A DNA stretch of 64,000 nt from Epiperipatus broadwayi (taxonomy: Eukaryota > Onychophora > Udeonychophora > Euonychophora > Peripatidae), in NCBI GenBank assembly GCA_028023455.1, contig JAQFVV010012420.1, positions 5,471,770 through 5,535,769 on the forward strand, given 5' to 3'. Shown here piece after piece: positions 23,381 to 35,239 of this stretch. The translations under genes and the position numbers were made by a program. Every line of letters begins with the position of its first letter. Within the stretch, counting starts at the first letter, position 1. The notes under the pieces were generated by a model. That model did not search any database and was not told the origin of the DNA. It was given only the letters and a program-made list of their open reading frames with translations.

Positions 23381-26109
23381 TATATATATATAGTTAAAAT
23401 AAAGAGAAATGAAACGTGGAGCCTCATTTCAATGTCTAATCATTTTAAGATTGGGATATTGTAAAATTGTGGGCACAAGCCATGCCAATACTAGAAGTTC
23501 ATTAAGATTAAATTTAGAGTGAATTAACAGGGAAATAATATTTAATTTTCTTGTTTTTTTTAATAATAAGTTGTTATTTAATGAAATGTTTTTTCTCCTC
23601 AAATGATAATATGAAAATTCTAAACAATTTTTTCCAATGATTGTCAAACATTTTTTTTAATAATAATATGAATATTTTAATATGTAATTTCATTTGTATA
23701 TGATTGTAAAAGAGAGAGAATGTATAAAATGAGATAAACAAATTTCTTTTGTTTTCTCTTTTCAATAATTTTAACTATTTACCAGTTTTGATTTTAACTT
23801 TTGAAAGAAAATTAGAGATAAAGTTTATGTTTAAGAGTATTTTTATTTTCTTTACCTCTCTTTTTTTTTGCTTTACCTATCTTCAAAAAAAACAGTAATA
23901 TTGTCAAATTGGCTTAAGTAATCTGATTATCTTGGGTGTTTTTTGGCAATAAAAGTTTTAATTTGAAAGGAATGTCCAAAATTTTATGATTTTTAATTTA
24001 AATTTTTGGCTTTTTTTCAATGTCAGTGTTGAAGGAGGGAAATACCTGAACTATTGGATTTGTAAAAATTGATCTAATTCGTTATTATTAATTGTGTTAT
24101 ATTGTGGATAAAATTGTGATTGGCTTGAAGATGGGTGATTCAAAATTACAAAAAGGGGAAGATGGTTAATCAGAAGATCTAAGTATTTTGTCAGAGGCAT
24201 TGATCTTCATCCAGTGGCAGAAGAAGACAATAGGAAAAAAAAAGTTTCTGACACTGCTGATAAAGAAGAAAGTTTTATTTAAGCTCTTGGAAGTTTTAAC
24301 CAAGCGGTTAGCATACTAAAAGTTTAATTGTAAAAATGCATTCTACACTGACAACTGTGTGCTAAGTTAGCTAAAAGTTAAACATCTTCCTCTCTGTAAC
24401 CAGCCTTCACTGTAATAAAATGAAAAGAAGAAGAATGCTCCTAAAGTAATCTGCAATCTTGTTTTCAACCAAGAGCATGAGTCTTTATGTATTAGCCTCT
24501 GGGAAATTTTATTAGAAGAAAAATTGATAAATTTTTGTTGTTTGTTAATCTGGAAATAGTACATACAAAATATGACAAATTAATCATGTGCATTGTGTAG
24601 AAACCCAGAAGAAAACTTATCTGGAAAAACTGGAAGTTATAACTGGAAAGAAGGACTCCAAGTGAGAATAAAACCATGGTTAATCATATTTTCTTTATCT
24701 TCACCTTGTATTTCCATTTATAACTCAAAATATTTTTTGTTTTCAAAGTAATAGTTTTATAAATGAAAGAATTCATAATTTTGAATAATTTCAATAACTT
24801 AATCATTTCTTGTGAAACGTTTTTTAAATCCATCCAATTTTTCTCTTCAAAATTATGAATAAGTTTTTTTGAAAATTTAATTTTGTTAAATTTAAAATTT
24901 TGTTTTCAAACATGTTTTTATTTTTATTCGTTTATTTTTCTAACCAAAATTCAACAAAGAATTAGTTAAGCTATTTTACAGATTGTTATTTTTTATTTTA
25001 AAAATGTTTTTTTTTTCAACTTTTGATTATTTAAAGAAATAATTTAATGAATATAAATCAACTGGTTAATATAATTCATATGAAATTAGTTTTTTTTTGA
25101 TAAAAAGAATATTTAAAATTTTATATTATGTTGTTTTTTTAAATTTTTGTTTATTCTTAATCACTTATTAAATAAGTGTTTAAAAATATATTTTAGAGTT
25201 AATGTCTTTATTCCTTTGACTATCTGTTATGTGAACTAGCAGTGTGTTTGCTTCATTCCACTGCAGCTTAGTGCTCTAGAATTTTTCAATTACTCCACTA
25301 AAACTATTTAATTATAGCAGATTAAACCTATAAATTGCTTAAAATTATTTAAAATAAATTGTTATATTCATGTATTTATTTATTTATTTATTACTCACAG
25401 TAATAGTTTATAGAGTTCTTGCTTTCTGAGCCAAATTACAGCACAATAGTTACTTACTTATAGAAATTAGGGGTTTATGTTAGTGTTTTGGACATTCAGA
25501 TGATAACCCTGTATTGGGCAAAGGTATATCATTTATAAGTTCAGGCACTACATTTTATATTTTTTTATTATTAGAAATTATGTTTATAGTTGGCCAGTAC
25601 ATTAATGGTATACTGTATAACCAGAATATTGATGACTATCAGCATGTTTCTGTATCTCAGCATTATTTTTTGTTGTGTTTTGTTGGATTACTACTTAAAA
25701 TATGTAAATCCAAATTAGTGTTCATATAATTTTCATCATGTTTGGCAGTAGCTAGATAATTAGCCTGTTTGTAATGGACCTCTTTTAAAGTCATTCACAC
25801 GGTTGAATTCTGATTTTATGATATTGATTATTCATGATGATGAATGGTTTGATTAATTTTGTTTAACATGGGGAGAACTTGTAATTAGTTTTATTTCTTT
25901 CTGATCTCTCATGCTCTTCCCTTCATATTTATCTCTTCTGATTATTAATAAATGGGGAATCATGGTGTTTCATTTTTTCATATTTACCTTTCTTTCTGTA
26001 CCATTGTAATATGTAAGTGAATTATCATGAACAAACCATTTTATAGTAGTAATTAGGAAAGTAATCTGTTTTCAGCTTTAATTATAATTACACTGCTCTG
26101 TAGAGCAAC
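23381..26109. other. AT-rich sequence without recognised features
   Basis: Contains T-rich and A-rich runs and short chance frames (23429-23765 minus, 24367-24677 minus, 25514-25729 plus). No domain or ordered repeat was seen. Confidence 0.5.
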
Positions 26110-26430
26110 ATTTGACCTAATATAAACGTATAGTCATTTTATTATTTTGAAGATAATATATGAAGAAAAAAGTTTAATATAATAAGTTTGTTACTCAGAA
26201 TATATAATATTAGCAGCTTTTTAGTACTTTCAAATAGCAGCCTGATGATTGAATTCCATAAACTAAATGTTTTAATCATGCATATACAATTTTTTTATAG
26301 AGTTGAACTGTAATGCTGTATTTTCTTATAACTTTTTTAATTCTTCTTTGTTAACTTTTCACCACATTTCACCATTCATGGGATGCCGGTATTGAAAGCA
26401 CCTTACTGATCTCATCACACTTAACACTGA
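26110..26430 (-). repeat. Diverged candidate LTR (lower-coordinate copy)
   Basis: Aligns by eye with 29060-29390 in the same orientation but with many substitutions and indels. The boundaries are approximate. As the element is on the minus strand this is its 3' LTR. Confidence 0.45.
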
Positions 26431-27749
26431 ACTGCTCTCATTCTTTTCTTAACGTTTTCTTGACATTTTAGATAATCCATTTTATTTTTTAAATATAATT
26501 TGCATAAAAGTTTTATTTCCATGCAAATTAACAGATCCAAATTATTTTGGCATTTGCATAAATTAATTTATTATGCATTTTAATTGTTTCTAGAATGACT
26601 TTTATTGTACATGTACACACATGCTACTTTATTATTATTATTACACACTTTAATCAATATATACAGTAATATCTCCTCTACATTCTAGAAATAAATAGAG
26701 TTTAATCACAAATATAATTTTGAAATTTTGCAGTTTATTTCATACACTGACCTTTGTAGAGAAGAGTTTTTTTTTATAGAAAGCCATTTTTGTTCATGCT
26801 GTGATTCATCATTTAAGTTAGTAGGTAAATTCGGCAAGTCTTTGCTTGAAAAATTTTATATTAGTATATGCATCCATTTAAATATTCTCATTATTTCTCA
26901 CAGAATCTTCTACATGAATGATAGCTGTACTTGTAATCTTTTTTGTTATATCTCACCTCAATATAATGTTTTTCTATATAATTAATGTGCCATATTACTT
27001 CTACCATTTTCCAGTTTAATTTACATTTTGCTTATATCATAACCTATTTACAATTCTTGGTATCCATTTTTTTCTCAGTATGTCTGCTATCCAGACATTT
27101 TGCCCTATATTGAACTTGACATTTTCAGACTATTTCATTTCTTTTAGTTTTGTCTTGAATTAAATAGAAATATGTATTCTAAAATGGAGTTTCATTAATA
27201 ATTCTTACAGTGTTTTGTTAGTAATTGAACTCAACCTTTTTTGACAGATTTGACATTTCTGTTTTTTCATTGCCATTATTTATGTCTGACCAACAGATAT
27301 ACAAAAAAGCTAGTTATTTCTTGTGTATTATTTTGAATGTCCTTCATGTAGCAATTGTAGACATTTCCCCCTTCAATTGAAATTAAAACTTAGTTTGTCG
27401 TAAGTATATATTCTTGATACATAGACAAACTTTCTTGATCATTCCATATTTACAGCACTATGTAGTCTGATCATGCTTTTGGCCATCTTTGTTCAATACA
27501 ATTTTTAACTAATTGATATCCTGTATAATTTCTTGTTCATTTGACTGCAGTTTTGCCATTCACAACTCTAGAATTTATAACATTTACATAGATGACGTCT
27601 GTTGTACACTACTTGCATGTGTTTTTATCTGATATTTTAGAAAAAGCATCTGCATGCTTTATCTGCTTTTCAGGTTTGTAAAATATTTCAAAATTTTATA
27701 AAACCAGGTATTAATCCATCTTGACAAATATTGGCTAGCATAGTCCAGT

Positions 27750-28090
27750 CTTATTTTTCCTGAATATTCCCAGTAGAGGTATGTTGTCTGTAAAAATTTT
27801 AAATGACCATCTGTAAACATTTTGGTGGAATTCTTTTAATGTGAGTAGTATTGCCAGAGCCTACTTTTCTAATTGATTATAGTTTTTCTCAACTGTTGAA
27901 AATGTTATGAATGTATCTGCAATAGGACATTTGGCTTCTATATACACTATGAGAAATTACAGCACCTATTCCAAAGTTAGGCATACATGATAATCACTAC
28001 TTTTTGATCTTAGTAATAATGTACTAATCATTTGTCAGATAACAGCAAATCCTTTACTTTTTTAAAAGCCTCATCCTTTGAGTTCTCTAT
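27750..28090 (-). pseudogene. pol: gypsy RT connection and RNase H remnant
   Basis: Minus-strand translation reads SKDEAFKKVKDLLLSDK, LVHYY, then GIGAVISHS, PIADTFITFSTVEKNYNQLE, ALAILLTLKEFHQNVY and FKIFTDNIPLLGIF. This follows the order in Ty3/gypsy pol (K..AF...K.LL.S..VL.HYD; G.GAVLSH; PIA..SRTLS.AEKNYSQLEKEALA; TDHKPLL.IF). Frame changes and stops are frequent. The normal TDHKPL appears as TDNIPL. A possible HADAFSK (DALSR-like) motif near 27640 and an integrase zinc-finger-like piece near 27330 continue the order. Confidence 0.65.
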
Positions 28091-28544
28091 TTCCATCTCT
28101 GGTTTTTTTAATGTGTATCATTGTTCCATTTTCTATTATTGGCTGTCCAATCCTTAAAAAATGAGTGATACACCTACTTTGCTATCAATTTACATATTTG
28201 ATTCAATGTAGGCTCGAGTTACTTTTTTTTGACATTTGCAGCATTCATAACAAATCTTCCCTCAATTTACTATTGAAAGTAAATCTGTTTTAGTTATTTG
28301 TCATTTGTTTGTAGAAACCTTTGATGAATGACTTATCAATCTACAATTATGACACTTGTATTTCTTAAATTTATATTTTTTTTATGTATTCTTCCACAAC
28401 AACAACATATGTTGTGCTTCTGTTTAATAGTCTTCTCTATCATCTATGCCTTTACCACGTTTATACATGTGGTTAGCTTAATTCTAGTGCATATTGTAAA
28501 ATAGTTATATGCTATTCCTTGTTTGATGGTGGCAGTACTATTCA

Positions 28545-28830
28545 GTGCAGATTCACTTAGCAGTATTTGTCCAAGTTTTTCATCTCACATGCCTCATAAT
28601 AACTATTCTAATAGCATCTCTTCTAGGTAATTTTTACATTTGCATTCCTTCAACAATTTTTGCAGTACTACATCATACTCTTGGATATTTTCATTTGGTG
28701 ATTCATTTTGTTTTGGAAGCAACAATACACTATGTATTTCGAAGATTTAGTTTGAAATATGAATTTAACTTTTGCAGCAACTCCATAAATGGAATATCTT
28801 CAGGTATTTTTGGATTACAGAGATAACTTG
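28545..28830 (-). pseudogene. gag: gypsy Gag remnant
   Basis: Minus-strand translations in two frames give NPKIPEDIPFMELLQKLNSY followed by ESPNENIQEYDVVLQKLLKE and a C-K-NYLEEMLLE...G segment ending QILLSES. This mirrors the Gag at 15.4-16.0 kb segment by segment. About 200 bases further on (28330-28370) a CHNC...H fragment looks like a ruined zinc knuckle. Several stops and at least one frameshift are present. Confidence 0.6.
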
Positions 28831-29059
28831 CTAGTTGCAGCATATCATTTTTCACATCCACAATAGAGTAGTAACATTCAACTTATTATCAGTATTGTTA
28901 ATTATCATGCATCTTTCAACATGACTAATATATATTTGTCATTGCCCTAGATTTCTTACATAAAAATAGCATTATCACACTACTCTGCAGTGCCAAAATG
29001 TATGTCCAAGCTTCTAACTAATGCCAAACCCAGATTTTTGAGACTCAACTTACGTGAAC

Positions 29060-29390
29060 AGGGTCAGATTTCACCTAAGGTAGCTGTATACTTATTTTAT
29101 TATTTTGGAAATAATACACAAAGTAAAAAGTTTAATAAGTTTATTATTTAGAATATATAATATCAGTAACTTATTAATATTTCAACAAGTAGCTTTCTGG
29201 TTGAATTCTATAAATTAATTCAATCTTAATCAAGCACATACAGTTCATTTCTTATTACAGTCCTTTATTTTACATTGGTAACTCTTTTTTTTTTTTTAAC
29301 TTTTTACCAAAATGTTCTCTTCAGCATATTTAATCTCTCATGGGCTGCTAGTTTCGCAATTATCTTACTGCTCACATTACATGTAGCTAT
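29060..29390 (-). repeat. Diverged candidate LTR (upper-coordinate copy)
   Basis: Partner of 26110-26430. It would be the 5' LTR of the minus-strand element, lying about 230 bp upstream of the Gag remnant. Confidence 0.45.
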
Positions 29391-29400
29391 AATTTTTTAA

Positions 29401-31526
29401 AAACTTTTTCATATGATATTTGCTACTTTTTAAAACAAATATAAACTTTATTCTATCTAATGACAACAACAATAAAAAAAAAAATTTCATTGTAAAAAAT
29501 GATTATAAGAAAGAAATCAACTGAATTACACAAAAGTAATATTATTTCTTCAGTTTTGCGATTTTATGACTATATTTTTTTTATACAAACGTTTTAATAC
29601 ATATTGTAGATAATGCTCATTGAAATGCTAAATTTCTGATAGTGGGAACATTTGTAAATCATATTGTTGTCATGATGGATTAAATTTATTGGTTTATTGC
29701 TAGATGTAGAAAAAAAAATTTTTTTGGGGACCTCATAAAAATATCATTTTATATTCCATTATTGTTAAGGTTTTTTTTAAAGTAATTTGATTGAACAATT
29801 AAAAAGAAAATCGTAATTTGAAGCATGGGTCAAATAATGAAACTATGTGTTAAGTTGGTGGTAATTATAATCTATTTATTAACTTTTAATATATATTCTG
29901 TAAGTTATTTTTTATTATTTAATGAGGGAATACATAAAATCATAGAAAATCACTAGAGAAAAGAACTTGAGTACAATAAAAATTTTCAAGATAATAATTA
30001 ACTGCATATTTAAAACTTTAAACAAGTTTTTTTTTAAAAAAACAGTATTACAGTATTCAGAAGTGGAATATGCATATATAAGAAAGTTGTTCTTAGAAAA
30101 TTTGCTTCACAACAAAAAGTAATGATAGTTAGCTTTCCATTGAGTTTTTTTTTTTTCAAATAATTATTTTAACAATACCATTTGATAGATGAAAAATAAG
30201 CTAGGTTATGATCCAAAGTCAGTTCTTAGTAAAGTTTTGTTTCAATTTTTTATCATAAATTCAGTTTATAATATACTTTTTTGTAGTTTAGATAGAGAAT
30301 AGAACATGCTGTCTTCGTGTATTAGGAATAAGGTCTTAGGCATAAACAGATTTCCAACCACTTTATTATATACTTACTAAATAATTTTATATTTTTAGAA
30401 ATGATCTCTTTTGTGTGGTTTAGATGAGTTTTCTCCTTCCTGTTTTTTAAATAGTGCTGATGAATATATTAATGGAAATGTAAGAATGGAGTCCTTAAGC
30501 ATTTATTTTACTAAATTTTGTATTTTTTATGATAATTGTTTAGAATCATTTGAATTTTTTTTATTGGAAAGTATTTAAGCAATATAGTTGTTTTTTCTGG
30601 ATTTAAGAATTTTAAGTTTTCTGGAGTCGAAATTGTATAATAGAATTCTAAACTAAGATTAGATCAGTAAAAGTCATTTTATTTTTCAATTTATTATTGA
30701 AACCCTTTTTAGGATAATTAATTAACTATAAAAAAATGTTATTTTTTGATTGAATACAACCTTTCAGAGATAGATAGATAGTTTTTTTATAAGTATTATA
30801 ATTTTTAAGATTATTTTTTCAAAGAGCTTATAATAAATAAATTATAATGATAATGGACCTTATTTTTGAATTATTGTTTAGTTTATTAGGTTTATTTTTA
30901 TGTTAAATTTTTTATCTAAAGCAATTTAATATAAAGATTGTCATTTTTTAAAGTGAATTATGTAATATTAGCAATCCCTCTCCCCCATAGAATTTGAAAA
31001 TAATGTACTTGTAACAATATTTGCAAATGTTTGCAATTAATATAATTATAGAATGAATAAGATATTTTTAAATGTTTTTGAACTATTGAATAATATTTCA
31101 AAATGGAAGCTTGCTTTTCAGGAATGCTTCTGGTTTTTTATCTTCTATTTTATTCCAACATTTTAGGAAACAGTCTTTTAATTTGAAATGTTTTACATAT
31201 TGGATGTCTTTCAAATAGACATTGTTTAGTATAAGATTACGAGATTTGAATCCAAATTTAACTCAAAAATATTGACAAATAGATTCTGATAACTTAGAAA
31301 TTTTTCATTGCTAGAAGCCAAAGTGGCCCCTAATTATTTTATTTTTTGTTTTGTTCTGTTTTTATTTTATGCAATGTTTGCATAAAATCAAATTTGCATA
31401 AAATAAAATAATAGTTTTTAATTACATTATTTTAAACAAAAATAGCAGTAAAAATACCATAATTTGCACAAATAATTCCAGAGTTAAATGTCAGTTCAAA
31501 AATCTATGAAATTTGTATTTTATAAT
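29401..31526. other. AT-rich sequence without recognised features
   Basis: Very AT-rich with homopolymer runs. No open frame of note, RNA gene or repeat is recognised. Confidence 0.5.
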
Positions 31527-32166
31527 TGTCATATCTGACCTTGCTTTCAGAAGTGGATTAGTCCAGATTTCTTGCTTATCTGATCAGATTGAGCATACAT
31601 TGCCACTAACCAATGTGTAAATATGTGGATAACCAATGTATAAACATGGCCAAAGAGTAAAACATAAGTATGACCAATGTGTAAGTCTCTGAATCTGATT
31701 GCTGCCAGTAAGGGAGGGGATCTGGCAATAAATAGTCAGCCTTTTTGGAGGCAAGCCAGAGAATGCCTGTCTAATCTAAATGACATTACTTGCTCTTAAC
31801 AGAGAGAACGTTTGTCTACCTGAATGATTGAATGTGCTCTCCATTATATTCACTTCTGATGTGTCTATATAGTGAGGCAAGTCAATAAAAGGATTGGAAG
31901 CTGCTATGAATACAGCAGACTTGAGGCAAGCTATCTAGTACAGCCAGAAGAGTCATTTAGCAAACTCGAGACCATCTGTCCAGTACAGCTGGAAGAGTTA
32001 AGACTAAAACTCACAAGACAAGCTAATATATACAGCTGGAAGTGAGTCCAGTCATTTGACACAACCAACTCATTATTGATTAAGTTATACATCAAATTGT
32101 ATTTATTGATTATATAATATGTATGTATATTTGTTGTAATAATTTATACATGTCAGATTTGAAACA
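31527..32166 (+). repeat. Possible solo LTR
   Basis: A 640-bp block clearly richer in G+C than its AT-rich flanks. It begins TGTCATATCTGAC and ends GTCAGATTTGAAACA, so it has TG...CA ends and short inverted terminal similarity. Inside are a TATA-like AATAAATAG (about 31727), a polyadenylation-like AATAAAAGG (about 31883) and recurring ACCAATGT(G/A)TAA motifs near the left end. No target-site duplication was found at these boundaries, so the ends may be misplaced. Confidence 0.35.
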
Positions 32167-32604
32167 TATTATGCCATAGTTATTGGAATCAGTCTAAAGA
32201 TTTAAATACATTTATTCTATTAAAATATCTGAACCTCATGTTTGGAAATGATAGAATTCATTTTTATAATGCACTTCAATATAAACATTTACTTATATTA
32301 GAATAATAGTTTAAAATTTTTAAAACTTCCCTAATGATTATGAACTCAAGATAATTTTCTTGACTTCAATTATAAACTAAGAACTAGAATAACTGATTCA
32401 ATTTTTGCATAAAAAGTGTGATAAATATTAATATGTCCCAGTGACATTTCCATTTAATTTAATGAGACAATTATGAGTGCTCTCCTGAACTCTATAAGTC
32501 ATATTGGAATCATTAATCATTAAATAGTATGTGACTGTTTTCTACCCATTTGATATTATTCTGGTAGAGAGTGCTGACTTTATTTTACTCATCCTGTACC
32601 CATT

Positions 32605-32758
32605 TTATTGTGATATTTCAGATATTTGTATGAAAATTTCAAAAATGGATCCAAGAATCTTAGAATATTAGAAATATATATTTATTGTGATATTTCAGAT
32701 ATTTGTATGAAAATTTCAAAAATGGATTCAAGAATCTTAGAATATTAGAAATATATAT
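32605..32758. repeat. Tandem duplication, 77 bp x 2
   Basis: Two adjacent 77-bp copies beginning TTATTGTGATATTTCAG, nearly identical. Non-coding. Confidence 0.9.
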
Positions 32759-32963
32759 TTATACTAATTAAACACATTATATTTAATTGTATTGTATATT
32801 CTCAAAAAAGTTCTTAATGATAATTTATTTTAATTTTAATTAAAATGTAAAAATCTGCAAAGAAGTAAGTGCATGGTCCTGTAATATTTATTTTATAAAT
32901 TAAAAAAAAAAGTTATAAATATCTTCACTATTATAAAAGATGCTTATTAAAAAAGATGACTTT

Positions 32964-34158
32964 TTTTTTTTATTAAAAAAAATAAAATTTATTCTTGATT
33001 ACAATTCAAATATATAGAGTATTTAACATGGTGCATCTTTAATTAAAATCAGAGATCGGTTACAAAGAAGGTAGCTTTAGAATGTCTTGGTTTCTGAGGT
33101 AGTCCCTTATTGCATGGTAAATTACAACTGGACCAGATGTCTTGATGCAGTCATGCTGGCACCAGCAGTCTATCTCTTTTTTTAATATCAGTAATGATTG
33201 ATATAAAAACTTTCTGTGCATCATGACTCACCCAACTGATCACAAGCTTGCATCTTGTGAGCCACACAGCAAACAATAGAAAGGTAGCCATTCTAATTGT
33301 GGAAAAGGTGGTACTTTTTAATGCCTTGCTAAGTAATAACACATTTTTGTTATTGTCAGTGACACTGCTGACAATGAGAGATCTTAAGGGCCCCAGAAAG
33401 GAGCATTTGTAAAATAGGTGCTGTATTGTTTCTTCATAATTCTTGCATAATTGACACAAGGAATCAAGCCTGCGATAGCCCCTCCTCCAAACCAGAAAGT
33501 GACTTGTAGGTAAGGAGGTAAGATTAAACTTAATGACAAAGTTCACATATTTAGGCTCGAGCAGCCAGAGTCTGGAATTTTGGATTATCAATTTATTGTA
33601 ATGTCCAAGTTCTGTAAAAATGACACTTTGTGTAGGGTACAATAATTTATATATCTCCCAATAGGTTTTTTTGCTTTCCAGCATTTTCAGTGATATTTCA
33701 AACCCTTGATACATGTTCCTTGATGTTGTAAATCCATGCACTTAAGATTGGTGGTGGAGTGTCCATAGGGTCAAATGTCAAGGTCCTGTTTTCTTCTATC
33801 ATCTTCAGATGAGTGATCCTCAATACAGTAATTGCCTTTTGGACATAGAAATTGGCCACTGAATGGAGATCTAGACCATTGAGTTCTCTAGATCTCTGTA
33901 AATTAGCCATACTAATTGCGAGGCTTTTCCCTTTCCAAAAGAGCCTGGAGCAGATTGAATTATACTGTACTGGAAGGCCTGGGTGGGTTTTATTATGGGT
34001 AGATAATAATTAATTCTCGAGAAAGACCAGCATGTTAAGAAGTGCATGACCTTCCCGTAAAGAGATAAAGTGATCATTGATAAGGATTTGGTTAGCTTTT
34101 GCATTTTCTCCAGGAGCTCAAACTGAATTTATTTCCTCATTGCACTCCTAGATAGTGT
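32964..34158 (-). mobile_element. 5'-truncated L1/Tx1-like LINE
   Basis: A minus-strand non-LTR retrotransposon fragment of 1,195 bp. It is flanked by the 9-bp direct repeat GATGACTTT at 32955-32963 and 34159-34167, a plausible target-site duplication. Its 3' end (low-coordinate side) is A-rich: on the minus strand AATAAA-like sequence leads to a run of A at about 32964-32990. The coding part holds the C-terminal region of ORF2 only, as expected for 5' truncation during target-primed reverse transcription. Part of the A-run overlaps the TSD edge, so the exact end is uncertain. Confidence 0.7.
33151..34104 (-). pseudogene. LINE ORF2 C-terminal region
   Basis: Three minus-strand frames line up to form the end of a LINE reverse-transcriptase protein. 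The 34104-33871 frame has LSLYGKVMHFLTCWSFSRI and, after a spacer, SFGKGKASQLVW, matching the thumb region (LS..GR......L..S...Y.......I...I..F.W). The 33910-33698 frame has NGLDLHSVANFYVQKAITVL, matching the GGLGL.D.....KAL pattern. The 33741-33151 frame has a tryptophan/leucine-rich segment and a CX2CX7HX4C-like cluster, CQLCKNYEETIQHLFYKC, near residue 97. This C-terminal zinc motif is typical of L1/Tx1 and related clades. Two frameshifts separate the pieces, so the protein is not made. Confidence 0.7.
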
Positions 34159-35007
34159 GATGACTTTGCACAAAATTTTGATGAAATTTTGTAAAATAAA
34201 TAAAACTGATCATCTGATTAATAAAATGTTGAAGTTATAAATTGGAACTTTAGAATGAACATAGTAATGCCTTTAATTTTTTGTGATGGTGGAAAATAGT
34301 GATACCGCTATAATATCATGTTATTTTTTTTACATATGTTTATCATTCAAACTGGATATTTGAAAATTTGATTACAACAATAACCTTTTCATATATTGAA
34401 GCAATGGATCTGAAGTCCGATCCATGCTTCACAGCCTCCTATAAACTTAATTAGTATTGTAGGCCTGAATTAAGTTTATAGTCCAATATCAGCAGGGTTT
34501 TGCATTAAAGCTAAAATTAATTATGTTTATTAAATTTGTATTTACATTTAAATATTTCATGTTAAATAAATTCCATTCAAAGATTAAATTTCTGTTAATA
34601 AAAAGTACTTGTAAAATCTATTAGTCAAACATATATATACATCAAGCGTATATATATGAGTTAATGCAAAATTCTGCTGAAATAAAATGCTTATATTATT
34701 AAAAGAAATAATTATTTTTTTGTTAAAATCTTGTTAAAATTTGGCGTATGATTTTTATTTTGAGATAAGCCTGCCAACATTTTCTAAAAGAATTATGTTT
34801 GTAATTAGTTAGCCCATTCAAGGCAAATTAAAAATGGCTTTCTCTTTCTTTTTTAAGTAATAAAATTCAAACTTTAAAGAAAGAAATTTAGAATAAAAAA
34901 GTAAAAGTTATTTTTAGAAAATGTTGCCTTGAAACAAAGGAGCGTGCGGGTGGGCTTATCAAGATCTAAGATCATACAAACAATAGAAGGTAGCTTACAA
35001 AAAAAGT

Positions 35008-35016
35008 TATAAATAG
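35008..35016 (+). promoter_or_regulatory. TATA box in 5' LTR
   Basis: TATAAATAG followed by GAGAGTGAAC. The same sequence is conserved at 40739-40747 in the 3' LTR. No other strong TATA box lies in a position that would suit the start of the transcript. Confidence 0.5.
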
Positions 35017-35158
35017 GAGAGTGAACAAAAGACTTGGCTTTTTCAGATTTCCTTTTTGAGATTTCATTCAGATTTCACTTGGGAGAACTCTTGCCGATTT
35101 TGCTTTTGCTTGTTGAGATTTTATTCCAAAAAGTTATACAACTGTCATCTTCAAAATC

Positions 35159-35239
35159 ATGGAGAAGTTTGAACATGCTCAAGCTAAAAGTCATATGAAT
35201 TTGATGGATTCTACTATGCTTGGCAAGGCAAATAAATAG
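35159..35239 (+). CDS. Small open frame inside 5' LTR leader
   Basis: A 26-codon frame about 145 bp downstream of the TATA box, starting MEKFEHAQAK. The 3' LTR copy (40890-40958) is identical for 22 codons, then stops early because AAG has become TAG. It may be an upstream open frame in the long leader or mere chance. A GATG/GTAATCA sequence about 185 bp further on could be a splice donor. No known protein matches. Confidence 0.2.
   Translation: MEKFEHAQAKSHMNLMDSTMLGKANK

Larger units (their letters stand above)
26110..29400 (-). mobile_element. Very old Ty3/gypsy element, minus strand
   Basis: Two direct, diverged repeats (about 26110-26430 and 29060-29390) share the order TTTTATTATTTTG.A.ATAAT, AGTTTAAT...AATAAGTTT, AGAATATATAATAT.AG and GATTGAATTC.ATAAA, and act as candidate LTRs. 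Between them, on the minus strand, are traces of Gag (28830-28545), an RT/RNase H junction (about 28090-28020), RNase H (about 27960-27750) and the start of integrase (about 27400-27300). The interval from Gag to RNase H is only about 500 bp, so protease and most of RT are deleted. Many frameshifts and stops show great age. The Gag is of the same type as that at 15.4 kb. Confidence 0.6.

Noticed and set aside
29700-29760. Possible polypurine tract or LTR edge at a long A-run followed by TTTTTTGGGG
   Set aside because: No TG/CA partner, repeat copy or coding remnant nearby supports an element end.
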